A DNA stretch of 64,000 bases, taken from Dyella thiooxydans (GTDB taxonomy: Bacteria > Pseudomonadota > Gammaproteobacteria > Xanthomonadales > Rhodanobacteraceae). The stretch spans positions 434,001 through 498,000 of the forward strand of contig NZ_CP014841.1 of the NCBI RefSeq assembly GCF_001641285.1, in the 5' to 3' direction. The position numbers and the translations under genes were made by a program. This document shows, one piece after another, positions 35,828 through 44,853 of this stretch. Each line of letters starts with the position of its first letter. Positions within the stretch are counted from its first letter, which is position 1. The notes under the pieces are model-generated. The model worked only from the letters and a program-made list of their open reading frames with translations. It was not told the origin of the DNA and did not search any database.

Positions 35828-36355
35828 ATGCGCCAGCGCCCCCTGCTTCGTGCCGCAATGATCCCGTTCGCCGCGACGGCTCTGGCCGTCGCCGCACCCG
35901 TCTTCGCGGCGGGCACGTCCGCCAGCGGGCGCCAGGCGGTACTCGCCGTGATCGACCAGACCTTCGCCGCGATGGTCCGGCACGACGCGGCGGCGATGCG
36001 GGCCCTGCTCGTGCCGGGAGCCGTGTTCGCGGTGCGCAAGCCCGACGGGACGATCAGGATGGAGCGCGATGAGGACTTCCTGCAGGCGCTGGCTACCGGC
36101 AAGGGCGAGTGGCGCGAGCGCATCTGGTCGCCGAAGGTGCTGCTGGGCGATGGCCTGGCGCAGGTGTGGGCCCCTTACGATTTCCATCTCGACGGCGCCT
36201 TCTCGCACTGCGGCATCGACAGCTTCTCGCTGGTGCGCGACGGCAGCGGGCAGTGGCGCATCAGCGGCATCGCCTACAACGCACAGACGACCGGCTGCCC
36301 CACCGATCCGAAGACCCGCGCCCGGTCGATGGCCACTCCGGGGGCGAAGTCCTGA
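35828..36355 (+). CDS. Exported NTF2-fold (lumazine-binding-like) protein
   Basis: This 175-residue protein has a signal peptide (MRQRPLLRAAMIPFAATALAVAAPVFA) and an NTF2-like domain (GRQAVLAVIDQTFAAMVRHDAAAMRALLVPGAVF...VRDGSGQWRISGIAY). Such domains are annotated as nuclear transport factor 2 or Lumazine_bd_2. Its stop codon overlaps the next start (TGATG), so it is coupled to the TfoX-N gene. Activity unknown. Confidence 0.8.
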   Translation: MRQRPLLRAAMIPFAATALAVAAPVFAAGTSASGRQAVLAVIDQTFAAMVRHDAAAMRALLVPGAVFAVRKPDGTIRMERDEDFLQALATGKGEWRERIWSPKVLLGDGLAQVWAPYDFHLDGAFSHCGIDSFSLVRDGSGQWRISGIAYNAQTTGCPTDPKTRARSMATPGAKS

Positions 36356-36708
36356 TGGGCTCGGATGTCGATTTCGTCGCCTACGTCTGCGAGCAGGCCG
36401 GGCTCGGCGGCGCGCTTTCGTACCGGAAGATGTTCGGCGAGTACGCGCTTTACCTGGACGAGCGCGTGGTCGCGCTGGTCTGCGACAACATGCTTTTCGT
36501 CAAGCCGACCACCGCCGGTCGCGCGCTGCTCGATACGGTGGAGGAGGCGCCGCCCTACCCGGGGGCGAAACCGCATTGGCGGATGGATGATGTGCTCGAT
36601 GACGGCGAGCGGCTCGGCCGTCTGCTCGTCGCCACGGCCGCGGCGCTGCCGCGGCCCAAACCCAAGGGGCCGAAAGTGGCCAGGCCCGGGGCTCCGCGCA
36701 AGCGCTGA
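36355..36708 (+). CDS. TfoX N-terminal domain protein
   Basis: This 117-residue protein has the TfoX N-terminal pattern: VAYVCEQAGLGGALSYRKMFGEYALYLDERVVALVCDNMLFVKPT, ending with a Pro/Lys/Arg-rich tail. Full TfoX/Sxy proteins, which promote competence gene expression in Gammaproteobacteria, carry an additional C-terminal domain that is absent here. The start at 36355 overlaps the stop of the preceding gene. It may act as a small regulator or adapter rather than a full competence activator. Confidence 0.88.
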   Translation: MGSDVDFVAYVCEQAGLGGALSYRKMFGEYALYLDERVVALVCDNMLFVKPTTAGRALLDTVEEAPPYPGAKPHWRMDDVLDDGERLGRLLVATAAALPRPKPKGPKVARPGAPRKR

Positions 36709-36717
36709 CGGCAGCGA

Positions 36718-37785
36718 TCAGCCGGATGGCGGGAAAGCGTCGATCAGCGCACGGGCGATCGCTTCGGCCGGACCGGTTTGCGCCAGCGGGGCTGCCTCGC
36801 CGGCCCACAGGTTGACGAAGTCGTCGATACCGTCCGGTTCGGTGCGCTGCCGCAGCGGCGCCAGGGCGCTGCCGGCGGACGGGAAGGCGGGCACGTCGTC
36901 GCACATCGGCCCGAGCTCGCGCATCAGCCGGTTGGCGATGCCCCGGGCAGGGCGGCCGGAGAACAGATTGGTCACCGCCGTCTGCGCGGCTCGCGCCGAT
37001 GCCAGCGCGGCGCGATGCAACGGTCGGATGCGCGCTTCGTCGCTGAGCAGGAAGGCGGTGCCCAGCTGCACGCCCGCGGCCCCGAGCGCGAGTGCCGCGC
37101 GGATGCCGCGCGCGTCGCCGATGCCGCCGGCGGCGATCACCGGCCGATCGACCGCATCGACGACCTGCGGCAGCAGGGCGAGCAGGCCCGGCTGCGTCGC
37201 GACCGGGGCGTCCAGGAACGAGCCGCGATGGCCGCCCGCCTCCCAGCCCTGGGCGATGATCGCGTCGCAGCCGTGCGCGGCCAGCCAGCGCGCCTCGGCC
37301 ACCGTGGTGGCGCTGCCCAGTACACGTGCGCCGCAGGCCTTCACCCGCGCCAGCAGTTCCGGTGCGGGCAGGCCGAAGTGGAAGCTCACCACTTCCGGGC
37401 GCAACGATTCGACCGTGGCGCAGGCCTGTTCGTCGAACGGGCGCCGCTGCGCGGCCGGGGCCTGCGTGTCGCGGGGGACGCCGAGCGCGTCGTAGTAGGG
37501 CGCCAGCCGCTCGCGCCAGCGTGCTTCGCGGACGGTATCCGGCAGCGGCTCGACGTGGCAGAAGAAATTGAGGTTGATCGGCGCCTCGATCGCGGTGCGG
37601 AAGCGCGTTACCTGGGCGCGCAGCGTGTCGGCGTCGAGCATGGCGCAGGGCAGGGAGCCCAGTCCGCCGGCCCGGGCCACGGCGATGGCCAGCGCCTCGT
37701 CGGCAGCACCGGCCATTGGCGCCAGCAGCAGCGGATGCTCGATGCCGAGCAATCGGGCCAGGCGAGGATCGGGACGTGGAGGCAT
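36718..37785 (-). CDS. Nitronate monooxygenase family protein
   Basis: This 355-residue TIM-barrel flavoprotein begins with LGIEHPLLLAPMAG and has the family segment IIAQGWEAGGHRG, then a glycine-rich phosphate loop PVIAAGGIGDARGIRAALALGAAGVQLGTAFL. It probably binds FMN and oxidises nitronates such as propionate-3-nitronate, relieving their toxicity. Some family members have other 2-nitropropane or enoyl-reductase activity, so the substrate is not certain. It converges on the TfoX-N gene. ATG at 37785 is the only good start. Confidence 0.9.
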   Translation of the reverse strand: MPPRPDPRLARLLGIEHPLLLAPMAGAADEALAIAVARAGGLGSLPCAMLDADTLRAQVTRFRTAIEAPINLNFFCHVEPLPDTVREARWRERLAPYYDALGVPRDTQAPAAQRRPFDEQACATVESLRPEVVSFHFGLPAPELLARVKACGARVLGSATTVAEARWLAAHGCDAIIAQGWEAGGHRGSFLDAPVATQPGLLALLPQVVDAVDRPVIAAGGIGDARGIRAALALGAAGVQLGTAFLLSDEARIRPLHRAALASARAAQTAVTNLFSGRPARGIANRLMRELGPMCDDVPAFPSAGSALAPLRQRTEPDGIDDFVNLWAGEAAPLAQTGPAEAIARALIDAFPPSG

Positions 37786-37848
37786 GGCGGGCTCCCGCAG
37801 GATGGGGCTGTCGATTGTCCGCCTCCGGCACGGTGTTGTTCCACCCGG

Positions 37849-38430
37849 TCAGCGATACAGGCCCAGGGCGCGGCGCGCCTCGGCGAGGAAGCTGTCCTCC
37901 TGGTCCCGCGCAGGCAGGTTGGAAGCCAGCTCGACCAGGGCACGGTCGATGCTGCCGGGGCGGCCCAGCGCTTCTTCGCACAACAGGTCGGCGATCGGCC
38001 CGAAATGGTCCAGCGCGATGCGCTCGATGATGCCGCGTTGCCGCCCGGTGAGGCACTCCACCCCGGCATGCGCCGATGTGCCGGTCTCCGCTGCCGGCTC
38101 CGGCGCCAGCGGCGGTGCCGGAGCCTCCTGCTCGAAGCCGCCGGCGAGCCAGGACTGCGAGGCGGCCCCGAGAGTAACGCTCACCGGACCGGAGCGGCCG
38201 GGGTCGGCCTGGAACCGGGCGCGGCCGCCCGGCACGCGTGCGAGCAGTTGCACGGCCTCGTCCCCGCGATGACGGCTGAACACCACGTCCTCCACCTGGC
38301 CGCCGTGCAGGCGGATCGTGCAGGAGTGATTGTCCTCGGTGACCACGAAGAAGAAGCCCGATGCCTTCTGCTGCGAAAGCGCCCGCAGGTCGCGGAGGAT
38401 CTCGATCAGGGGGCGGAGTTCGTTGGCCAT
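37849..38430 (-). CDS. DUF4388/PATAN-like signalling protein
   Basis: This 193-residue protein has a helical N-terminal segment (NELRPLIEILRDLRAL) and then SQQKASGFFFVVTEDNHSCTIRLHGGQVEDVVFSRHRGDEAVQLL, a beta-rich block like the PATAN/DUF4388 domains used in bacterial signalling. A Pro/Ala linker (about 105-125) leads to a helical C-terminus. It lies 37 bases after a Cache-HAMP receptor that lacks an output domain; together they may form a two-protein sensory pair. The assignment to DUF4388 is from pattern only. Confidence 0.6.
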   Translation of the reverse strand: MANELRPLIEILRDLRALSQQKASGFFFVVTEDNHSCTIRLHGGQVEDVVFSRHRGDEAVQLLARVPGGRARFQADPGRSGPVSVTLGAASQSWLAGGFEQEAPAPPLAPEPAAETGTSAHAGVECLTGRQRGIIERIALDHFGPIADLLCEEALGRPGSIDRALVELASNLPARDQEDSFLAEARRALGLYR

Positions 38431-38467
38431 GGGGCGACGTGCCTCTGCGTGCTTCGGGGTGGCGGCT

Positions 38468-39601
38468 TCAACGTTTGCCCAAGCGGTCCATCGCCAGGCG
38501 GACACTGTTGGCCAGCCGGGTGATCGCCCTGGCCAGCGTACCGATCTCGTCGTGCAGGTCCACCTCGGCGATGGTGTGGCTCCACCGGCCGCGGCTCAGC
38601 TCCTCGGCCACGTCCGTCAGGTGCTGCACCGGCTTGAGCACCCGGACCCAGATCAGTGCCGACTGCAACCCCAGCAGCAGGGCGCACACCAGCAGGCCGA
38701 TCGCGACGATCCACGCCGACTGCCGCACGATCGCACCGTTCACGTCGCTGGCCGGATAGGCCGCGACCAGGGTGAAACCCCAGCCCGGGACCGCCTGGCT
38801 GCGGATCACCCAGTCCCCCGGCCGTTCCTTCACGATGCGATCGATGTCGGCCGGGCGTGTGGTGGCGCCGGTTCGCGAATGGAAACGCAGCGTGCCGCGG
38901 GCATCGAACAGCGCGACGAAGCCGGAATCGAGCAGCCGGCTGTTGCCGATCACCCGGTCGAGCGCCTTCAGGTCGGTCTTGTAACCGACGTACCAGATGC
39001 CGATCGCACGGCCGCCATCGGTCGGAACGATCGGCTCGTAGCCGGTCACATACGGATTGCCGAGGATGTCGACGACGCCGTAGTAGCTCTCGTTCCGGCG
39101 GATTCGTTCGATCACCGGTCCCTGCGGGTCGAGTACGGTGCCGATGGCGCGGCTGCCATCCTCCCTGCGCACATTGGTGGCGATGCGTACGAACTCGTCG
39201 CCGCTGCGCGAGAAGATCGTCGCGGTACCGTCCATGATGGACGTGACGCTGTCCACCAGCGCAAAGCGGTCGCCCTGCGGGGTGTTGCCCAGCAGCAGGT
39301 CGTTCACCGGTTGCGACCGCCCCGGCAGGGCGAGCGGCCCGCCGGGATGCGGTGCACCGAGCGCGGCTGCCTGGCTTTGCAGCAGCCGCATACCGTCGTG
39401 TACACGGTCGAGCATGACCGTGCGGGTGACGGCCAGCAGACTCTGCAGCGCGCTGGTTTCGCGATCCATGGCGATGGTCGCATCGCGGCGCACGCGCCCG
39501 GCTTCGACCGTGGCCAGCACCACGGTGACCGCCACGGTGGCCAGCAGCACGAGCGCCAGGACGGGAAGCAACAGGCGAACCCGCAGCGAGTGTCGAAGCA
39601 T
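38468..39601 (-). CDS. Cache-HAMP membrane sensor without output domain
   Basis: This 377-residue protein has an N-terminal membrane segment (RLLLPVLALVLLATVAVTVVL), a periplasmic Cache domain (DRVHDGMRLLQSQAAALG...YVTGYEPIVPTDGGRAIGIWYVGYKTDLKAL), a second membrane segment (WIVAIGLLVCALLLGLQSALI), and a HAMP domain to the end (VLKPVQHLTDVAEELSRGRW...TRLANSVRLAM). It stops directly after HAMP: no methyl-accepting, kinase, GGDEF or EAL domain follows. In the same operon is the DUF4388-like protein, a candidate output partner. It senses a periplasmic signal, identity unknown. Confidence 0.85.
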   Translation of the reverse strand: MLRHSLRVRLLLPVLALVLLATVAVTVVLATVEAGRVRRDATIAMDRETSALQSLLAVTRTVMLDRVHDGMRLLQSQAAALGAPHPGGPLALPGRSQPVNDLLLGNTPQGDRFALVDSVTSIMDGTATIFSRSGDEFVRIATNVRREDGSRAIGTVLDPQGPVIERIRRNESYYGVVDILGNPYVTGYEPIVPTDGGRAIGIWYVGYKTDLKALDRVIGNSRLLDSGFVALFDARGTLRFHSRTGATTRPADIDRIVKERPGDWVIRSQAVPGWGFTLVAAYPASDVNGAIVRQSAWIVAIGLLVCALLLGLQSALIWVRVLKPVQHLTDVAEELSRGRWSHTIAEVDLHDEIGTLARAITRLANSVRLAMDRLGKR

Positions 39602-39752
39602 GGCGTCCCCCCCGGGTCACAGCGCCGGACCGGCTGCCGCAGCATAGCCACGACGTGCTCCGGTGCGAAGCGCGCGCACTGTTCTGTTCCGGCCATACGG
39701 CGTAAGGTTCGGGGCTCCGACAGGAAGGCCTCGACGACAGGAGTCTCCGCGC

Positions 39753-40391
39753 ATGGCTTCCCGCTCATTTCCGAGATTTCTTGCGTTTGCGTGCCTCGTG
39801 CCGCTGGCGGCGATTGGCCAGACCAGCCTGCCTGGGGTGACGGTCACCGCTCCCTACACGCGCTCCCACGGCGGCTATCTCATCTCCGGCAATTTCCGGG
39901 TGGATCCACGGATGCCCACCGTGGTGTTCCCGGCCAGGGCGCTGGTGAAGGACGACATCCTCAGCGTGCAGCCGGTGCACCTCAATGACGACGAGTACCT
40001 GGTGCTGCAGGAGTGCGCCACGGCGGACTGCCGCACCGCGCATGTAGTGCGGGTATGGAACGCCGATGGTGCGGTGGGCCCGATCCGGCACAGCGAGTCG
40101 CGGGTGTGGATACGGCACGAGAACAAGTACTTCATCTGGATGCAGCGGATGCCGGTGATCCAGGGTGGCTGCATGGGTTGCGCCTCGCACTTCGTCGCCT
40201 TCAAGCCGTTCAGTCCACCGATGACGCTGGTACCGGTCGGCCTGGAAGTGGCCAACAGCCGCACCACGCTCGACTCCACGCCACCGCAGGCCGTGCCGGT
40301 GGTAAGTGAGGTGCACGAGGGGGCGACGTTCGTCGTGCGTTTCAAGGGCGGGTCCGCGGTGCGCATCAAGCGCATGCACGCAGCCAATTGA
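39753..40391 (+). CDS. Exported hypothetical protein
   Basis: This 212-residue protein has a signal peptide (MASRSFPRFLAFACLVPLAAIGQ) and then TSLPGVTVTAPYTRSHGGYLISGNFRVDP. Several Cys (CATADC, CMGC) in the middle could form disulfides or bind metal. No family is recognised. AGGAG lies nine bases before the ATG at 39753. It is divergent from the Cache-HAMP gene and may be part of the same sensory theme, but nothing in the sequence shows this. Confidence 0.7.
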   Translation: MASRSFPRFLAFACLVPLAAIGQTSLPGVTVTAPYTRSHGGYLISGNFRVDPRMPTVVFPARALVKDDILSVQPVHLNDDEYLVLQECATADCRTAHVVRVWNADGAVGPIRHSESRVWIRHENKYFIWMQRMPVIQGGCMGCASHFVAFKPFSPPMTLVPVGLEVANSRTTLDSTPPQAVPVVSEVHEGATFVVRFKGGSAVRIKRMHAAN

Positions 40392-40456
40392 GTCGGCGGT
40401 CCACGACAGATCAAACGAGGCGGTAGCCGTTGCGCTTGCGTAGACTGCACGGCTGA

Positions 40457-40492
40457 ACGGAGTGGCGAGGGCCGCTCCGGCCCACTCCGTTT
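40457..40492 (+). promoter_or_regulatory. Long hairpin upstream of UvrA paralogue
   Basis: A 9-bp outer stem (ACGGAGTGG / CCACTCCGT) encloses a GGCC-containing inner part and is followed by TTTG. It could terminate transcription from the upstream gene or act in the leader of the uvrA-like mRNA. The T-run is too short for a confident terminator call. Confidence 0.5.
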
Positions 40493-40567
40493 GCTGCGAG
40501 TCTCCTGCATGTCTGCCAAGTGCCACGTCACCCGTCGTCGGGCCTTTCACCTGTGGAGCCGGAAGGC

Positions 40568-43081
40568 ATGACGGCGGAGCAGGGCGGGCCAGGCGACGCC
40601 GACAACGGCTGCGTGCGTGTGCGCGGCGCGCGCGAGCACAACCTGAAGAACCTCAGCGTGGACATCCCGCGCGATGCGTTGGTGGTGTTCACCGGCGTGT
40701 CCGGCTCGGGCAAGTCATCGCTGGCCTTCGGCACCATCTATGCGGAGGCGCAGCGGCGCTACTTCGAGTCGGTGGCGCCGTATGCGCGGCGGCTGATCGA
40801 GCAGGCCGGTGCGCCGGCGGTCGATCGCATCGACGGCCTGCCGCCGGCGGTCGCCCTGCAGCAGAGCCGCGGCGGCAGCAGCACGCGCTCCACCGTCGGC
40901 AGCCTGAGCACGCTGTCCAATGCGCTGCGCATGCTGTACTCGCGCGCCGGCGATTACCCGCCGGGACAGGCACTGCTGGAGTCGGATGCGTTCTCGCCGA
41001 ACACGCCGGCCGGTGCCTGCCCGGACTGCCACGGCCTGGGCAAGGTGTTCGATGCCACCGAGGCCTCGATGGTGCCGGACCCCTCGCTGACCATCCGCGA
41101 GCGCGCCGTCGCCTGCTGGCCGCAGGGCTGGCAGGGCAAGAACTACCGCGACATCCTCACCACGTTGGGCTACGACGTGGACCGGCCCTGGCGCGAGCTG
41201 CCGCGCGAGCAGCGCGACTGGATCCTGTTCACCGACGAGCAGCCGGTGGTGCCGGTCTACCGCGACGTGGCGCCGGAAGTGGCGCAGGCCGCCTACGCGC
41301 GCGGCGAGCCGGGCAACTACAAGGGCACCTACGTCAGCGCGCGCGCCTACGTGATGCACAGCTTTGCGCAGAGCGAGAGCGCGGCGATCAAGCAGCGCGT
41401 GGCGCGCTACATGGTGGCGCGCCCGTGTCCGGCCTGCGACGGCCGGCGCTTGCGGCCCGAGGCGCTGTCGGTCACCTTCGGTGGGCATGACATCGCTCAC
41501 GCCTCGGGCCTGCCGCTGCGCGAGCTGGCGCGACAGCTGCGGGCCACGCTGGACGACATGGCCTCGCGCCACGACGGGCATCCCGAGATGCAGCTGGTTG
41601 CCGCACGCATCGTCGCTGACGTCGGTGCGCGCATCGACACCCTGGTCGAGCTCGGCCTCGGCTATCTGTCACTGGAGCGCAGCACGCCCACGCTGTCGCC
41701 GGGCGAGCTGCAGCGGCTGCGGCTGGCCACCCAGCTGCAGGCGCAGCTGTTCGGCGTGGTCTACGTGCTGGACGAGCCGTCCGCCGGCCTGCACCCGGCC
41801 GATACCGAAGCCCTGCTGCGCGCGCTGGCGCGGCTGAAGGCCGGCGGCAATTCGGTGTTCGTGGTGGAGCACGAGCTGGACGTGATCCGCGCGGCGGACT
41901 GGGTGATCGACATCGGTCCCGGCGCAGGCACCCGGGGTGGCGAGGTACTGCACGCCGGTCCGCTGGCGGGGCTGGCCGAGTGCGCGGCCTCGGCGACACG
42001 CCGTTACGTGTTCGATCAGGAACAAGCGCCACCGCACACACCACGCGAGCCCATCGGATGGCTGCGCCTGGAAGCGATCACACGCAACAACGTCGATGGA
42101 CCCGACGTGGCATTTCCTCTCGGCGTGATGACCGCGGTGACCGGCGTCTCGGGCGCGGGCAAGTCCAGCCTGGTGAGCCAGGCGCTGGTCGAACTGGTCG
42201 GTCGTGCGCTGGGCACGGCGCCGACAGTGGAAGAAGAGGGCGACGAGCTGCCCGGCGATACCCCCGCGCCGGCCGGCGGACGCATCGTCGAGGGCATGGG
42301 GACGCTGACTCGCCTGGTCACCGTCGACCAGCGCCCGATCGGCCGCACGCCGCGTTCCAACCTGGCCACCTACACCGGCCTGTTCGACCACGTGCGCAAG
42401 CTGTTCGCCGCCACGCCGGAAGCGCGACGGCGCAGGTTCGATGCCGGCCGCTTCTCCTTCAACGTGGCCAAGGGGCGCTGTGCCACCTGCGAGGGCGAGG
42501 GCTTCGTCTCGGTCGGGCTGCTGTTCCTGCCTTCGGTGTATGCGCCGTGCCCGGCCTGCCATGGCAGCCGCTACAACGACGACACGCTGGCGGTGCGCTG
42601 GAACGGCCGCCACATCGCCGAGGTGCTGGCGCTGACGGTGGACGACGCGGTAGCGTTCTTCGGCGACGCCGTGCCGGCGCTGGCGCGTTCGCTCGCCACG
42701 TTGCGCGACGTGGGCCTGGGCTACCTGCGGCTTGGCCAGCCGGCGACGGAACTCTCCGGCGGCGAGGCACAGCGCATCAAGCTGGCCACCGAGCTGCAGC
42801 GCCAGGCGCGTGGCCACACGCTGTACGTGCTGGACGAACCCACCACCGGCCTGCACCCGGCCGACGTCGACCGCCTGATGACGCAGCTGCGCGGGCTGGT
42901 CGAGACCGGCCACAGCGTGATCGTGGTCGAGCACGATCGCCGTGTGATCACCGCCTGCGACTGGATGATCGACCTGGGGCCTGGTGCAGGCGACGAGGGT
43001 GGTCGCATCGTGGCGCAGGGCACGCCGGCCGCAGTGGTGGCCGCGGGCATCGGCGTCACTGCGCGGCATCTCGCCGGCTGA
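40568..43081 (+). CDS. UvrA paralogue lacking the UvrB-binding domain
   Basis: This protein of about 837 residues has two ABC modules: Walker [10 protein letters not shown] and GVSGAGKSS, signatures [12 protein letters not shown] and [12 protein letters not shown], and an intact C-terminal zinc module (CATCEGEGF ... CPACHGSR). Compared with UvrA, the stretch after LRMLYSRAG goes straight to [17 protein letters not shown]. The UvrB-binding insert and the first Cys pair of the N-terminal zinc finger are therefore missing. This matches UvrA2-type proteins, which are linked to tolerance of DNA-damaging drugs. Start uncertain: ATG at 40568 (GGAG nine bases upstream) or GTG at 40520. Confidence 0.88.
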   Translation: MTAEQGGPGDADNGCVRVRGAREHNLKNLSVDIPRDALVVFTGVSGSGKSSLAFGTIYAEAQRRYFESVAPYARRLIEQAGAPAVDRIDGLPPAVALQQSRGGSSTRSTVGSLSTLSNALRMLYSRAGDYPPGQALLESDAFSPNTPAGACPDCHGLGKVFDATEASMVPDPSLTIRERAVACWPQGWQGKNYRDILTTLGYDVDRPWRELPREQRDWILFTDEQPVVPVYRDVAPEVAQAAYARGEPGNYKGTYVSARAYVMHSFAQSESAAIKQRVARYMVARPCPACDGRRLRPEALSVTFGGHDIAHASGLPLRELARQLRATLDDMASRHDGHPEMQLVAARIVADVGARIDTLVELGLGYLSLERSTPTLSPGELQRLRLATQLQAQLFGVVYVLDEPSAGLHPADTEALLRALARLKAGGNSVFVVEHELDVIRAADWVIDIGPGAGTRGGEVLHAGPLAGLAECAASATRRYVFDQEQAPPHTPREPIGWLRLEAITRNNVDGPDVAFPLGVMTAVTGVSGAGKSSLVSQALVELVGRALGTAPTVEEEGDELPGDTPAPAGGRIVEGMGTLTRLVTVDQRPIGRTPRSNLATYTGLFDHVRKLFAATPEARRRRFDAGRFSFNVAKGRCATCEGEGFVSVGLLFLPSVYAPCPACHGSRYNDDTLAVRWNGRHIAEVLALTVDDAVAFFGDAVPALARSLATLRDVGLGYLRLGQPATELSGGEAQRIKLATELQRQARGHTLYVLDEPTTGLHPADVDRLMTQLRGLVETGHSVIVVEHDRRVITACDWMIDLGPGAGDEGGRIVAQGTPAAVVAAGIGVTARHLAG

Positions 43082-43332
43082 CGCGCGGCGCTTTTGTTCT
43101 TTCGGGACCCGGTTTCGTCGCCGATGAGGCGCATCCGTCGCGCAGCGCTCGCGCTCGGCCGGCGGCAAGCCCAGGATCAATCTCGTGCCCTGCGCCGGCG
43201 TTGCCGGACCGGCACGGGACCCGGTCGCTTCGTCGCCGGGTGATTCATGACGTCATCCACGCATGCCCGCAGGCGCGGGCGTGACGGGCGCCTGCACGCC
43301 ATGCGCGGGTGGCCGAGCGGAAGGAACGAGCC

Positions 43333-44001
43333 ATGTGGGACATGCGTCGGGCGATCAAGGTGGGTGTGCTGGTGTGGGCGGTGCTGCTGCCCTGGCAGGT
43401 GCGGGCGGAAGCGCCGGTGGTGGTGGCCCATGCCACGGTGCATGGGCACGACGTGCCGGTACACCGGATCGGTGAACTGCGTGCGCCGGACACGCCGGCC
43501 GGCATGGATGGCTTCGCCGTGCGCGTCGCCTACGTACTGCGCGCGTGGACGCGCAAGCACGGGGTGGAGGCGATCGGCAATCTCTGCCGCACGCCCGATG
43601 GCGCCACATGGGGCACGGTGCTGCTCACCGTCGGGGCGCATGTCGCCAGCCCGGTGACCAACGCCTGTCCGCTCGGCATGCTCGCCACCGGCGTGGACAT
43701 CCACAGTCACCCGCAACGCCAGCACTACCGCGCGAACGCGGTGGACCAGATCTTCCTCGGACGCCTGCCTTGCCGTGAGGTGACGACCCAGCCGGACACT
43801 TTCGGTCCGGATGACTACGGGCGTCCCGGTTACATGGTCGGCCGCCTCGGCCTGCACTTCCAGCGCGGCCTGGACCGGGTGCGCCTGGTGCGCGACATGC
43901 GCCTGCCGCCGCCGGCCATGTCGTCCGACGACTTGCGTCGCATCGCTGCCGTGGCATCACCCGCTGCGCTGCCAGGTGCGGCATCGCAACCGGGTTCCTG
44001 A
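43333..44001 (+). CDS. Exported protein with JAMM/DUF4329-like motif
   Basis: This 222-residue protein has a signal peptide (MRRAIKVGVLVWAVLLPWQVRA). The core holds GVEAIGNLCRTPDG, then VDIHSHPQRQHYRANAVDQ. Candidate metal ligands are E79, H124, H126 and D138, the E...HxH...D set of JAMM/MPN metalloproteases. The second His to Asp gap is one residue longer than usual and the normal Ser is absent. DUF4329 domains of secreted Rhs proteins have a similar HSHP pattern. Cys85 and Cys112 could form a disulfide. AAGGA lies seven bases before the ATG. A periplasmic zinc hydrolase is possible, not proven. Confidence 0.65.
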   Translation: MWDMRRAIKVGVLVWAVLLPWQVRAEAPVVVAHATVHGHDVPVHRIGELRAPDTPAGMDGFAVRVAYVLRAWTRKHGVEAIGNLCRTPDGATWGTVLLTVGAHVASPVTNACPLGMLATGVDIHSHPQRQHYRANAVDQIFLGRLPCREVTTQPDTFGPDDYGRPGYMVGRLGLHFQRGLDRVRLVRDMRLPPPAMSSDDLRRIAAVASPAALPGAASQPGS

Positions 44002-44076
44002 GCGGAGCGGTTTCCACGCGCACCACGGCAGCGGAAGTTCTGGCAGGCTGTCGACTCCCTTCCCCCGGAGCACCCC

Positions 44077-44775
44077 ATGTCGCGCCTTGCTGATTTCCCG
44101 ATCACTCGACGTTGGCCCGCGCAGCACCCGGATCGGCTGCAGCTGTATTCGCTGGCCACGCCGAACGGGGTAAAGGTGTCGATCATGCTGGAAGAGACCG
44201 GTCTGCCCTACGAGGCGCACCGGATCGACATCATGAAGAACGAGAGCCAGCTGCCGGAGTACCTCGCGCTCAACCCGAACGGCAAGATCCCGGCGATCCT
44301 CGATCCGGATGGTCCCGGCGGCGAACCGCTGGCGCTGTTCGAATCCGGCGCGATCCTCATGTACCTGGCCGAGAAGACCGGGCGTTTCCTGCCGGCCGAT
44401 CCGTTGCGTCGCTGGGAGACCATCCAGTGGGTGTTCTTCCAGATGGCGGCGATCGGACCGATGTTCGGCCAGGTGGGCTTCTTCCACAAATTCGCCGGAC
44501 GCGAATACGAAGACAAGCGGCCGCTGGAGCGCTATGTGGCCGAGTCGCAGCGCCTGCTCGGTGTGCTCGACAGCCGGCTGGACGACCGCACCTGGCTGAT
44601 CGGCGACGAGTACACCATCGCCGATATCGCCACCGCCGGCTGGGTGCGCAACCTGATCGGCTTCTACGAGGCGCGCGAGCTGGTGCAGTTCCATCGCTAT
44701 CCGCACGTGGCGGCGTGGCTGGACCGGGTGCTGGCGCGGCCGGCGGTGCAGCGCGGGCTGGCGATCCCCGCCTAG
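44077..44775 (+). CDS. Glutathione S-transferase family protein (YghU/YfcG-like)
   Basis: This 232-residue protein begins after a short leader with LQLYSLATPNGVKVSIMLEETGLPYEAHRIDIMKN, with NPNGKIPAI, LFESGAILMYLAEKTG and a helical C-terminal domain. The pattern matches the Nu-class YghU/YfcG group, where TPN supplies the glutathione contact. These proteins have disulfide-bond reductase activity with glutathione. GGAG lies eight bases before the ATG at 44077. Cytoplasmic. Confidence 0.9.
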   Translation: MSRLADFPITRRWPAQHPDRLQLYSLATPNGVKVSIMLEETGLPYEAHRIDIMKNESQLPEYLALNPNGKIPAILDPDGPGGEPLALFESGAILMYLAEKTGRFLPADPLRRWETIQWVFFQMAAIGPMFGQVGFFHKFAGREYEDKRPLERYVAESQRLLGVLDSRLDDRTWLIGDEYTIADIATAGWVRNLIGFYEARELVQFHRYPHVAAWLDRVLARPAVQRGLAIPA

Positions 44776-44853
44776 GCGGGCGCACCGGCAGCGGAAACCC
44801 GTAGGATGGGAGCCTTCGCGCCCGGGGGAGGCGCGTCCGCCGAGGGATCCGCC

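Noticed and set aside
43249-43286. Imperfect hairpin with CGTCA...TGACG ends downstream of the UvrA paralogue
   Set aside because: It resembles part of the 30471 element but pairs poorly and lacks the terminal TTTTGC segment; could be chance in GC-rich DNA.
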